DNA from: Hyphomicrobiales bacterium
GTDB taxonomy: Bacteria; Pseudomonadota; Alphaproteobacteria; Rhizobiales; Rhizobiaceae
Length of the DNA stretch: 64,000 nucleotides
Direction: 5' to 3'
Assembly (NCBI GenBank): GCA_900489925.1
Contig: UEHQ01000001.1
Coordinates: 1-64,000, forward strand
Shown: positions 46,127-55,300 of the stretch, piece by piece
Layout: each line of letters begins with the position of its first letter
How positions within the stretch are numbered: position 1 is the stretch's first letter
The notes under the pieces: model-generated
Databases searched by the model: none
What the model was told of the DNA's origin: nothing
The model's input: only the letters and a program-made list of their open reading frames with translations
Translations under genes and position numbers: made by a program

Positions 46127-48029
46127 TCGAATCGGAAAGTTTAGAGACCAGAATGCGCTTGCTAAAGAAAGAAGCAGCCTGGCGACCTTCCCAAATCAAA
46201 ACGTTTCCATCAAAGAGATTTTGATTACCAGCTACCGTGGAAAAGCCCCGCCTCAACACAATAAATTTTCGTTCGAAGACTTTCAAGACTGTTCCATCAT
46301 ATTGATGAATCGGGATCGCATTTACAAAAATATCCTCAAAGGTCGATCCCGGGCCACACTAAAAGTCTTGAAGAAGGCCCTGCGGTTCATCGCAACTTAC
46401 TTTCAGTGGCTGCAAGATAGACACGGAATCATTGTTTACAGCCCAGACGATATCGACCTAAACACCTCCAGTTTGGTGTACGTATTTCTCAGGGAGAGAA
46501 ATGAAAACTACAACAAGATAAACTTTTTCCGCAGATTTTTAAGAACTATTGGCGTTCCAGAAGAAAACATTCCTCTAAATACTTATATAAGCTCCAGCAG
46601 CGACCCCGCAGACGTGGCTCCGATTGAGTTAGTTGTCAAGATGTACAACCACTTCAAATCGGAAGCGCTTATCGTGATGAGCCGCGCAGTGGAATTCGAG
46701 GAGTTAAGATTCAGCGGGCACGATCCGCGTCGCTCTCACGGCGGTAACCTTGGCGATTGGGCCTCACTGGCTAATCGAATTTACGTCGTCCTCCATGTGA
46801 TTGGCACCGAAATCAAACTTGTTAACAGCGTGCGTGCAGGCGGGTTACGCACCCCGCTCGCAGGATTGGAAAATTATCCCGGAGCGATGGTTCTTCGAGA
46901 AAATGGGGAGCATAAACGGAAAAAGGGCTTAACTGGTCATCTTGCGTACCTATACCCAAGCGAGAGAGACCTGCTCCCATTCGTTTGTTTATTGCTGATC
47001 AAAACGCGGTTTAACGTCAGCGTGATCATGGGCCTGAAGATAGGGACCTACGTTTTTCGACCTGTGGCCTTTCAATATGGAAAGGGAGAGCGAGTCATCC
47101 AGTTTGCAGCGCTCAAGTTCCGCACGGTGAACGATTCCGAAGCTGAACCAAGTTACGTACATTGCCTATCGCTCATTAAGCCCTACGGGCACCCATATAA
47201 AATAATAAAATTTCTGGAGAAACTCACTCATCCAATTCGCATGGAGGCAAAACGGACGATAGCCGAGCTTAAAAGCCGACCATCCCTGAATGAAACGGAT
47301 GAAGAGTACCTACAAAGTCTTGAGACTATCAAAGACGACTTATTTCTCTACTCTGCATCTGGTCGAATTGGCTCCCTCGGAAAGTTTGCAGAAATAGGTA
47401 GCAGCCCCTCAGTCTTCACCGACTCAATGGTGGCGCTTGGTTTTCCGACCTCACTCGGCGGCATACGTAAGGCCGTGCTGGCGCATGGCTCAAATCTATC
47501 TGGGGCAAATCAAAGCATCGTGACCCTCTTGGGAGACCACAAGAATAATCGGTCCGCGATTAGCTATCGAAATAGGAAGCAACTTCACCACAAGTGGCAA
47601 TCTCTGTTCATAGATGTTTTCGAATTATCCATCTCTCTAATAGAAAGCCAATCATTTTCAAAGCAAAATCTGAAATTAATACTTGGTAAACAAGGACTGA
47701 CCGCTAGGGAGATCGAAAACCTACTTGACGAAGGTAGCCTCACAAAATGGGGAAATAGATGCTCTGATCCTCTGGCACCTCCGCCGGGCTTCGATGTCGG
47801 AACCGAAAAGGGGAAGCGGTGTGTAGGGCAGGCTTGTATTGATGGGTGCTCAAGAGCCCGCTGGTTTCCAGATGTTTTGAAGCTAGTCGAGCGCCAGCGT
47901 ATCGACTTGGCTACTCGTCTAACCACCATCCCGTTTGCTGCAGGGGCTTACAGCGTGATTCATGATCGAATAGAGCGTTGTGAAAAGATAATCACGACAA
48001 TTAAAAGCCGGAGGGGGACGGAGAAATGA
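46110..48029 (+). CDS. ginB: Large recombinase-like protein, second gene of the ginABCD-like operon
   Basis: A 639-residue protein. It starts inside the end of the first recombinase gene (17-bp overlap, AAGGAG 11 bases upstream). The C-terminal half has a degenerate tyrosine-recombinase look, with LAHGSNLSGANQSIVTLLGD and HKNNRSAISYRN in the place of the HxxR...GH...Y segment. Not all catalytic residues are evident, so it may be a partner rather than an active recombinase. A cysteine cluster (CVGQACIDGC) near the C-terminus suggests a metal site. It overlaps the third gene by 4 bp. Assignment rests mainly on operon position and length. Confidence 0.7.
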   Translation: MTRRSSRIGKFRDQNALAKERSSLATFPNQNVSIKEILITSYRGKAPPQHNKFSFEDFQDCSIILMNRDRIYKNILKGRSRATLKVLKKALRFIATYFQWLQDRHGIIVYSPDDIDLNTSSLVYVFLRERNENYNKINFFRRFLRTIGVPEENIPLNTYISSSSDPADVAPIELVVKMYNHFKSEALIVMSRAVEFEELRFSGHDPRRSHGGNLGDWASLANRIYVVLHVIGTEIKLVNSVRAGGLRTPLAGLENYPGAMVLRENGEHKRKKGLTGHLAYLYPSERDLLPFVCLLLIKTRFNVSVIMGLKIGTYVFRPVAFQYGKGERVIQFAALKFRTVNDSEAEPSYVHCLSLIKPYGHPYKIIKFLEKLTHPIRMEAKRTIAELKSRPSLNETDEEYLQSLETIKDDLFLYSASGRIGSLGKFAEIGSSPSVFTDSMVALGFPTSLGGIRKAVLAHGSNLSGANQSIVTLLGDHKNNRSAISYRNRKQLHHKWQSLFIDVFELSISLIESQSFSKQNLKLILGKQGLTAREIENLLDEGSLTKWGNRCSDPLAPPPGFDVGTEKGKRCVGQACIDGCSRARWFPDVLKLVERQRIDLATRLTTIPFAAGAYSVIHDRIERCEKIITTIKSRRGTEK

Positions 48030-49855
48030 TGTCGGCTGAATATAAGTGGGAAAAGATCGACTTCGACTACCGTGCCTGGATCGCTGAGGGCCGCCTAAAA
48101 ATAGTCCGACCTCCTTACGACGCCAGCTTCGAGGTCACACCGGGGACTCCATTTCACAAAAATCGTTGGCCATTTCCACTGAACTCACTCCCTGCCGGAC
48201 ACCGTGGTAAGCCGGAATTAGACTTCGAATCTCCGAGATTTGTCGGCCTCAAAAGGAAGTTTTCGCTTTCACCAGAAGTGCATTCCACACTGCTGCGCCA
48301 GCTCAAAGAAGTCGTCGTCGCAATGATGTTTTTGCGTCATCACCTTCCTTGGCGGCAGCAAGCAGTGAAGCCACTTACGATAATACGCGAGTTTCAAAGA
48401 CTATCATGTCTCTTCACAAACTTTGCGGCCGAAGGCATCACCTCACTGAGACAACTTGATCAAGCAATCCTCGAAAGTCTCTTTAAGAAGTTGCCTGTGG
48501 CTGTATCCTCTCACAAGGAAATGATAGCCCATTTTAGCGATATTGTCGTATTCTCGTCTAAGGGACTTATTTCCGATACATTGACATTACCCAGCGTTGC
48601 AATCCAATCCAGACCGGTAGCGGTCGACACCGAGAAAAGTAGAGGGGCAAGGACGCTTGAAGAAGATGAAATTAGCTTTCTCATCTCGCGTTCTCGTGCA
48701 TACATTGATTCAGCATCGGCAATCTCCGAGAAAATTCTAGAACACCGCGCGGGAAGTATACACTCCGCAAGACTGGTTGAATGGTCGTACAATAATCTGC
48801 CGGTTTGTCGCGGTTACCTTACCCCTCGGGCTGTAGAAACTCAGCTTGTATGGCTTGTAAAAGCGTCAGCTTACAACCTTCTTATCTTCCACCTTGGGTC
48901 GCGCGCATCTGAGGGGTTGTCGTTGACCAGAAACTCGATATTCGCAAAGAAGGACGCGACCGGTAGATACAACGTATTCGCAAGGCTAACAATTTTCAAA
49001 GGCACTAAGGCTGGAGCCCCCAGGACGTATCGCGTTCACCCGTATCTGTTGCGGGTTGACGCAGCACTCAAGAACATTGCGGAGGCGACAGGTCGGTCAT
49101 CGGACGAACTAGTGTTTTCTAAGCGAGGGGAGGACCTGGAGGTCGCGACCAATTCGCTCAACTATCAACTTCGCAAATTTGCGCAGATGCACGACCTAAT
49201 AATCGACATTTCAAGTCACTCCGGTCGTTTCACACTCGCTGATATTGTGCTTGGCTCAGCGACAAACCCCCTCCCCGCACTCCAGTATCATCTCGGTCAC
49301 CGATACGTGGCCGATTCGATTTCATACGGACTCCATGGTCCTGCGGGAACAGAAATACGAAGCGCAGGCATCGCGGCAATAGCTGAAGGAATCCGCTCGT
49401 TCATGGAGCAGTGCCAAGAGGCACCGGAGATTGGTGGTGTTCGCGGCGCACAGATTGCAGACGCTCTCAAAAACGGCGCTGATGCTGAGGTCCTGCGAGA
49501 GCAAATGCTTTCAACGGGCACTTTCCCACTAAAAGTTAACGATGATCGATTTTGCGTTAAGCCAGACTTCGCAAGAGGCGCGTGCTCATTGGTAACGGGC
49601 GATGATCTACCCGAAATAGAATTCTGCACCGCCGATTGCGTTTTCCAGACCCAGTTTCCTTCCCAGCGCACCAAATGGGAAAAATTCATAGACCAAGCTC
49701 CCCAATATTATGCCGACCCCAGCGTTTCAATTCATGAGAAAATTAGAATGTCCGACGAGCTGGTAAAGCACGTGGTCGCTTGGCCAAGCCTGCGAGAGCC
49801 GTTGGAAAAACTAGTTGTTAAACATCCAAAATTGCGGAGCTGGTTTAGCCGATGA
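48026..49855 (+). CDS. ginC: Large tyrosine recombinase-like protein, third gene of the ginABCD-like operon
   Basis: A 609-residue protein with recombinase elements in the C-terminal half: Arg in IFHLGSRASEGLSL, His-x-x-Arg in SSHSGRFTLADIVLG, and His and Tyr in LQYHLGHRYVADSISYGLHG. A cysteine-rich tail (CVKPDFARGAC, EFCTADC) could bind zinc. It overlaps the preceding and following genes by 4 bp each (ATGA), so all four genes are translationally coupled. It probably acts together with the first two proteins in excision and integration of the island. Confidence 0.78.
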   Translation: MMSAEYKWEKIDFDYRAWIAEGRLKIVRPPYDASFEVTPGTPFHKNRWPFPLNSLPAGHRGKPELDFESPRFVGLKRKFSLSPEVHSTLLRQLKEVVVAMMFLRHHLPWRQQAVKPLTIIREFQRLSCLFTNFAAEGITSLRQLDQAILESLFKKLPVAVSSHKEMIAHFSDIVVFSSKGLISDTLTLPSVAIQSRPVAVDTEKSRGARTLEEDEISFLISRSRAYIDSASAISEKILEHRAGSIHSARLVEWSYNNLPVCRGYLTPRAVETQLVWLVKASAYNLLIFHLGSRASEGLSLTRNSIFAKKDATGRYNVFARLTIFKGTKAGAPRTYRVHPYLLRVDAALKNIAEATGRSSDELVFSKRGEDLEVATNSLNYQLRKFAQMHDLIIDISSHSGRFTLADIVLGSATNPLPALQYHLGHRYVADSISYGLHGPAGTEIRSAGIAAIAEGIRSFMEQCQEAPEIGGVRGAQIADALKNGADAEVLREQMLSTGTFPLKVNDDRFCVKPDFARGACSLVTGDDLPEIEFCTADCVFQTQFPSQRTKWEKFIDQAPQYYADPSVSIHEKIRMSDELVKHVVAWPSLREPLEKLVVKHPKLRSWFSR

Positions 49856-50331
49856 GAAAAGAGAAGCAATCCAACATCACTGCCTTACTCCTCGACGCAA
49901 AAACGCGGTCCGATGATAAGGTCGCCTTGGTCTTGGCTGAGAGGGAACGCCTCAACAATCTTTTCAACGCTGGAAAGTTAACAGCAGATGAAATCGCTGA
50001 ACTGAAGCTCGGCAGTTTCTGTCGGCAGGCAGGCGTCGGAGAGAACTTCCTAAATGGTGATCTTCACAAGGAAAGCCTTAAGCCGAAAATCAAGCAGTTC
50101 ATTCGACAACTCAAAAAGCGTTGGGAAGAAAGGAACGATGCGTCGCAAGGCAATACGGCTGTCGCAGATTCAGAACTGGAGCTAGAGACCTCGAACACAC
50201 GGCTGAAGGACATGTTGCACGCGGCGCGCCTCCAACTACACGCGCAGCGCAAAATCATCAGATCGCTCTCGGAGGGCAATTCGCCCAAAGTGGTGCCGCT
50301 GAAACCAGCACCCCCTTTGTCTGAGTCCTGA
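49852..50331 (+). CDS. ginD: Small helical protein, fourth gene of the ginABCD-like operon
   Basis: A 159-residue protein. An N-terminal helical part includes LTADEIAELKLGSFCRQAGV, which could form a small DNA-binding fold. It is followed by a basic helix (KIKQFIRQLKKRWEE) and a C-terminal coiled coil (ELELETSNTRLKDMLHAARL). It overlaps the third gene by 4 bp. Its place resembles ginD of GInt islands and TnpC of Tn554-type elements, where a small protein aids the recombinases. A weak hairpin (CCCTT-GAT-AAGGG, 50358-50370) lies just downstream, before the ssrA copy. Confidence 0.75.
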   Translation: MRKEKQSNITALLLDAKTRSDDKVALVLAERERLNNLFNAGKLTADEIAELKLGSFCRQAGVGENFLNGDLHKESLKPKIKQFIRQLKKRWEERNDASQGNTAVADSELELETSNTRLKDMLHAARLQLHAQRKIIRSLSEGNSPKVVPLKPAPPLSES

Positions 50332-50409
50332 GACATCTCATCGAAACAGCACGAGACCCCTTGATAAGGGCTCCTTCACCAACTATCTACACTTTGCTCC
50401 GTTCGCGGA

Positions 50410-50720
50410 GTCTACGGTGCTAAACCTTTTGTGCAATAGACATGCAGGACGCGGCTTCGATGCCGCCGCCTCCACCAACCAACTTGATGATCGTTTCATC
50501 GGATTTTGGGGGCGACATGGGATCGACTGGTGTTGAAAGACAAAAGCTGTGCTCGGCATGATACCGCCGTTATCGGGTCACAATAGTAGTTGCAAACGAC
50601 AACTATGCGGAAGCTCGTCTCGCTGCTTAATCGCAGTGTGACACTTCAAATCAAGTCCTAAGGGGTCGCACTCTTAGGCGGGGTTCGGAGGTACCTGGCA
50701 ACAGAAACCTCCACTTCCCT
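50410..50720 (+). ncRNA. ssrA: tmRNA gene, circularly permuted two-piece type, copy 1 (island side)
   Basis: The acceptor piece comes first: a T-arm GCGGCTTCGATGCCGC and CGCCTCC-ACCA ending at 50477. After a 30-nt spacer the coding piece starts GGGGGCG at 50508 (pairing with CGCCTCC) with a D-arm-like GGATCGAC. The tag reading frame, 50592-50630, encodes ANDNYAEARLAA and stops at TAA. The acceptor piece can pair with this coding piece (CTTTTGT at 50426-50432 with ACAAAAG at 50540-50546). Downstream hairpins CCTAAG/CTTAGG and GGAGGT/ACCTCC (50687-50712) are intact. The T-loop appears one base short. The exact ends are estimated. It seems complete and probably functional. Confidence 0.85.
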
Positions 50721-50828
50721 ATAAAATCACCTAGTTCCGCGTCGACTAAATTTAGTACACGTTCGAGCGCTTGAACCCATTGCAATTCCACAATTTTTAG
50801 CGTGAACTAAGAGTATCTTCTCAATATA

Positions 50829-50853
50829 AGGTTCAGTACCCGGCGCCTCCACC
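50829..50853 (+). other. Probable right attachment site of the island (T-loop to CCA of ssrA)
   Basis: From GGTTCAGTACC to CCACCA the sequence is what a native acceptor piece should have; left of it the complementarity stops abruptly. Integrases that target tRNA and tmRNA genes commonly cross over in the T-loop or 3' end. The recombinase operon lies 500 bp to the left. The matching left site is outside the window, so this assignment is an inference. Confidence 0.5.
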
Positions 50854-51106
50854 AAAAACCGGCGGCCCTGCAATGAGATGGCCGGCTTTTGATGGGGGCG
50901 AAACAGGATCGACAAGGGTGTAAAGATCGTCTTTTTGCTCGGCATTGTACCACCGTTATCGGGCTAAAATTGTAGTTGCAAACGACAACTATGCGGAAGC
51001 TCGTCTCGCTGCTTAATCGCGGTGTGACACTTCAAATAAAGCCCTAGTGGTTCGCACCTCTAGGCGGGGTCCGAAGGCACCTGGCAACAGAAGCCTTCAC
51101 CTTCTC
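50829..51106 (+). ncRNA. ssrA: tmRNA gene, permuted type, copy 2, apparently truncated at the T-loop
   Basis: The coding piece is complete: GGGGGCG at 50893, D-arm AGGATCGAC, tag frame 50978-51016 encoding ANDNYAEARLAA, then hairpins CCTAG/CTAGG and GAAGGC/GCCTTC (51073-51098). Upstream, TTCAGTACCCGG and CGCCTCCACCA (to 50853) give the T-loop, the 3' side of the T-stem and CCA. However, the bases where the 5' T-stem strand should be (TAAGG) do not pair with CCCGG beyond two pairs, and nothing upstream complements GTCTTTTTGC of the coding piece. The acceptor piece therefore seems to have lost its 5' half. It lies next to sspB on the core-chromosome side. Probably the original host gene, interrupted by the island. 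Confidence 0.75.
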
Positions 51107-51125
51107 CCTCGCGTTCAAATCATGT

Positions 51126-51142
51126 ATGCTTTCCGAAAGCAT
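51126..51142 (+). terminator. Hairpin after tmRNA copy 2
   Basis: ATGCTTT (51126-51132), CCG loop, AAAGCAT (51136-51142). It sits about 20 bp after the end of the coding piece and 90 bp before sspB. There is no T-run directly after it, so it may be a processing or attenuating structure rather than a full terminator. Confidence 0.4.
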
Positions 51143-51231
51143 GACTCGGCTTCGGCCTTTTCGACGGCGCACTGGCGTGCCATATAGCCTCGAGAAAAGA
51201 CGTCCGAACGAAAAGAAAGACAGGATAAAGC

Positions 51232-51744
51232 ATGGGGCAGGATCATATCCGTTACGACATTCTGGCACAGGACGCGCTTCGCGGCGTCATCCGCAAGGTA
51301 TTGTCTGAAGTCGCGACAACGGGCCGCCTGCCGGGCGAGCATCACTTCTTCATCACCTTCCTGACCGGTGCACCGGGCGTTCGGATTTCCCAGCACCTGA
51401 AGTCACGCTATCCGGAGCAGATGACGATCGTCATCCAGCACCAGTTCTGGGAAATGAAGGTTACGGAAACGAGCTTCGAGATCGGCCTGTCCTTCTCCGA
51501 CGTTCCCGAAAAGCTCTTCATCCCGTTCAACGCCATTCGTGGCTTCTACGATCCGTCTGTCAATTTCGAGTTGGAATTCGACGTGCCGCTGGCCGATGGC
51601 GAAGAATTGCCGGATGCGGAGATCACCGCCTACCCGGTCGGCCAGGAAAAAGTGGAAGACGCCCAAGCAGCAAAGCCTGCCGACGGCGACGAGAAGAAGC
51701 CCGGCTCGGTCGTCTCGCTCGACGCGTTCCGTAAGAAGCAGTAA
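51232..51744 (+). CDS. sspB: SspB, ClpXP adaptor for ssrA-tagged proteins (alphaproteobacterial type)
   Basis: A 170-residue adaptor that binds the ssrA tag on stalled translation products and delivers them to ClpXP. It starts IRYDILAQDALRGVIRKVL and continues HHFFITFLTGAPGVRIS and MTIVIQHQFWEMKV, the core fold seen in SspB-alpha. The C-terminus is acidic and then ends VVSLDAFRKKQ, a tail that would bind ClpX. The gene follows directly after the tmRNA gene, whose tag it recognises, so substrate tag and adaptor are encoded side by side. A strong intrinsic terminator follows. Confidence 0.93.
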   Translation: MGQDHIRYDILAQDALRGVIRKVLSEVATTGRLPGEHHFFITFLTGAPGVRISQHLKSRYPEQMTIVIQHQFWEMKVTETSFEIGLSFSDVPEKLFIPFNAIRGFYDPSVNFELEFDVPLADGEELPDAEITAYPVGQEKVEDAQAAKPADGDEKKPGSVVSLDAFRKKQ

Positions 51745-51748
51745 CGGC

Positions 51749-51774
51749 AAGGGAAGCGGAAGCTTCCCTTTTTT
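51749..51774 (+). terminator. Strong intrinsic terminator after sspB
   Basis: AAGGGAAGC (51749-51757) pairs with GCTTCCCTT (51762-51770) around GGAA, followed by TTTT. Confidence 0.88.
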
Positions 51775-51794
51775 AGTACAGGATTGAGGCAGTC

Positions 51795-51989
51795 ATGAGC
51801 GCCGAAATCGTCAATCTCCGCCAGTTCAAGAAGAAGCAGGCCCGCTCCGAAAAGGAGAAGCAGGCCGAGCAGAACCGTATATCCTTCGGTCGCACGAAAA
51901 CCGAAAAGCAGCTGACGAAGGCGCTCAACGAAAAAGCCGAGCGCGCGCTTGAACAGGGCAAGATCGAGAAAAAAGACGGCGGCGAGTGA
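51795..51989 (+). CDS. DUF4169 family protein
   Basis: A 64-residue, strongly charged helical protein (MSAEIVNLRQFKKKQARSEK) typical of the DUF4169 family found next to sspB in alphaproteobacteria. Function unknown. It starts 25 bp after the sspB terminator and is followed by a ribbon-helix-helix gene, the usual order in this lineage. Confidence 0.9.
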   Translation: MSAEIVNLRQFKKKQARSEKEKQAEQNRISFGRTKTEKQLTKALNEKAERALEQGKIEKKDGGE

Positions 51990-52086
51990 CGCCCGACCAC
52001 CCCTCGAAAAGAACCTGTATTCATAGACTTGGCGATACTGGCGGACTCTTTTTCTCAACTCACCTGCCCAGCGAGCGAACCCCAGG

Positions 52087-52305
52087 ATGATCCGGAAGCA
52101 TTCGGCCACCTTGCACGGACATCGCACGAGCCTTTCGCTCGAAGACGAGTTCTGGAACGAGCTGCGGGCCATTGCAGCCGCCCGCTCGATACCGCTCGCC
52201 GTGCTTATCTCGGAAATCGACGATCAGCGGCAGCCGGAAGCCAACCTCTCCTCCGCGCTCCGTCTCCATGTTCTGGCATGGCTGAAGTCAACCCGCGACA
52301 ACTGA
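52087..52305 (+). CDS. Ribbon-helix-helix domain protein
   Basis: A 72-residue protein of the RHH_4 type: a short strand RKHSATLHGHRTSLSL followed by EDEFWNELRAIAAARS and a second helix (LAVLISEIDD). Such proteins bind DNA as dimers through the strand. It is part of the sspB-DUF4169-RHH neighbourhood and converges on the AsmA gene 15 bp beyond. The target is unknown. Confidence 0.88.
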   Translation: MIRKHSATLHGHRTSLSLEDEFWNELRAIAAARSIPLAVLISEIDDQRQPEANLSSALRLHVLAWLKSTRDN

Positions 52306-52320
52306 GAGCGACAAGGACCG

Positions 52321-55300
52321 TTACTGCGGCATCTGCACGCCGGGGAGCCCCGGTATGTTGCTATTGTTCTGGGTGTTAACCGGCGGCAAGGAAAGTTGCT
52401 CGCGCGTGCGTCTCGCAGTTTCGTCGGCAGCCGCCTTCGCTTCTGCGTCCGCCTTTGCCTTGGCGGCAGCAGCGTCGGCGTCTGCCTTGGCGCGCGCTGC
52501 GGCTTCCGCCTGCGCCCGTTGCTCCGCCTCGACCCTTTGCCGCTCCGCCTCAGCGGCGAGCGCACGCAGTCTCAGTTCTTCGTCACGACGCTGCTTTTCG
52601 ATGACAGCAGCCTTCTCTCGCTCCATGTCATTGAATTTGTAGAGTGCCGTCTCGCGGCGAAGCCGTTGCTTCTCCAGCACGTTCGACTGCAAGCGCTCCA
52701 CGCGCCTGCGCTCCCGCTCGAAGGCCCGCAGAGACAGGAAGCCGGTGATGTCGGTGACGTCGACGGTCCGTCCGGGAGACGCAAGCAAGCCAGAGAAATC
52801 CAGCCGCACGGCGGGTTCGGCGCCCGCAAAAGCCTCGCTGCCCGGATCGAGGACGACGTTCAGCGACGCATTGATCCGCCTTTGTGGCAAGTCGAGCTGG
52901 GCATTCGCAGCCAGCTTCGCTTGCTCCGTCTCAACACCCACGTTCTGGACGCGCAGCATGCCATCGGTGATATTGAACGGGATCGCAATCGGCGGCAGCT
53001 TGGCTTCGCCGTTGTTCAGCAAGGTCTCGACGATCGGATGGACTTTGCCCGCATTGAGCTGATCTTGCATCGGATCGGTCGCCGCAAGCAGCGGAGCCAG
53101 CATTCCGAGATTGAGGCCACGAACGCTCGTCTCAGCAAGGCGCAACTCGCCCGAGCCGTTGAGGGACGCCGCGATATCCTTGGCCGACTTGCCGGAAGCT
53201 TCCGTCGACAGGCTCAGGCCGAACTTGCCGTTTGCGACAGGAGCGCCATCGCGGCTCCATACGACACCGGCTAGGTCTGCATCCGTCAGCTCAAGCTTCG
53301 TCTGAAAGAAGCCGGTCCCATCCGCATTGGTGAACAGCAGGTTGCCATCGATATGGCCGCCGTCCCATCCGCCCTTCATCTCGTTCAGCTGCAGCTCGTC
53401 ACCCTTGTAGGCGACGGTCGAGGTAAAGTCGGAAATCGCACCGGACCAGCCGGGCCAGAATTCTTTTGCCGAGAGCTTCAGATTGACATCCATGTCCTTG
53501 AACACCGGCAGCCCAAGCGCGCCACCAGACAGCTGGCCGTTCGTCGCGTCGGTAACGGGACCGTAGATGGCTTCGGCTAACCAGGTCGCATCGACCTTCG
53601 AAAGCGCCAGATCCCCGCTTGCCGTCGTGCTATCGGCCTGCCTATCGACCGTGAGCGAGCCCCCGAACTGGTTGTCGGCTGCGTGGCCCGCAATATCGGT
53701 CAAGGCGATCTTGTCGCCGTCAATGGTCGCCGTCGTGGTGAGCTTGAAGGGCAATCCGGTGCCCATCTGTGGCACGCCGATGCCGTTCATCACCAGGTAT
53801 GGGTCGAGATCGGCGCTCTCCAATGAAACCGCCAGCTGACCGTTCATGAACGTCTGCGGATGAACGTCGACCTTGCCGCTTGCGGTAAACGACGTCCGAT
53901 CGGTGGCGAATGTCAGTGCAGCGTCTGCCGGATCCGTCCCTTCCGCCTGAACCTTGAGCGTCAGCCGACCGTTGGCGTCGGCATCCACCGGCAGCGGGTC
54001 GAGCCCAGCCTGACCGAAGAGGATCGACGTCACGTTGTTCTCAAGCGTCGCCTCGAGGCTTGTCGTCCCCTTGCCCGTCAGCGCAAGGATGTTGGACATC
54101 CGGTAGTCGAGGTTGACTCGACTGCCGTTTGCAACGCCCGCCAACGTCAAGGAGAGCCCGTCTCCCTGATCGCCACCAAGTGTCAGCGCGCCCCGAAGGG
54201 CTGTATTCGTGTACCATGCAGCATTGCGCACCAGCCGGTCCATGACTGGATGCTGCGGCAATTTCTGCTTGAGCATGGCAAAGAACGGTCCGGGATCGGC
54301 TGACTTGAAGGTGATCTCCCCCGATCCCTTGTAGTCGAGCAGCGAACCTTCGGCCCGGCCGGTTGCCGTCAGCTCGGCGCCAGCCAAATTCTTGACGGCG
54401 AGCTTCTCGATGGCGAGCGCACCATCGGCAATGGTGAAACTGGTTTCGACATCCCCGGCCTCGACACCGAAGGCGGTGAACTTGTCGGCCTTCAGCTGCG
54501 CCCGGATCTTGTGATCGAGCACGTTGTCGCCTGCATCCTGACCTGTAAACAGGCCCGTCAGGGCACGGAGGGCATCGAGATCAAGCGCGTCGCCGGCCAG
54601 CGACACATCCAAGGTCGATGGCTGGTTTGCAACTACCCGCCGTTCGAGCCGTCCCTTCAGCGTCGATTGCCCTACAGCGATTTCCAGATCGTCAAACGTC
54701 TGCTGCGCGTGCGTGAGGTTCACCTTGGCGGAAAATCCTGCCTGCCGCAGCTGCCGGATTGCCGGATCGACGGAACCAGCCAGCCAGGCGGCCAGTCCTG
54801 TCGGCTGTTTCGATGCAACGGTGACCTGACCCGCGAAGGATGGCTGGCCCTGCAGGTTGAGACGCCCTTGCGCCTCCACCTGGGTACGTCCCGGCAGCGT
54901 GCCGAACGCATTGTCGATCGTCCAGCCATTTCCGGCCGGTTGCAGATCGAGCTGGACGTCGCGGATCGTCGTGTCGCCTGCAACGATCGCGGGCAGCCTG
55001 ACACTCGCCTTGCCCGGCACCTGCGGCACCGGCACCTGCGACACGATCTGAATAAGAGTGTTCAACCGCTGGCGGGCCGACAAGGCGGGATCACGCGTTG
55101 TCTTGCCGCCGGCTCCCTGGTTGCCGATCCGGTTGACGTCGATCTGCTGACCGTCGGCGATCAGCAGAAATTGCGGCTTGGCGCCGGTGTCGAGCGTCGC
55201 TTCGCCGGTAATGACGTAAGGATCGTCCTCGGCGCCGATCTCCAGCCGATACTCGGGAATGCGGATACTCTCGTTTGTGAGCTCGAACTTGCCCTTCAGC

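Noticed and set aside
44705..50331. RIT or Tn554 transposon as explanation of the recombinase operon
   Set aside because: RIT genes are shorter and flanked by inverted repeats, none of which I see. Tn554 TnpA/B/C is a possible relative, but four coupled genes at an ssrA border fit GInt better. Not fully excluded.
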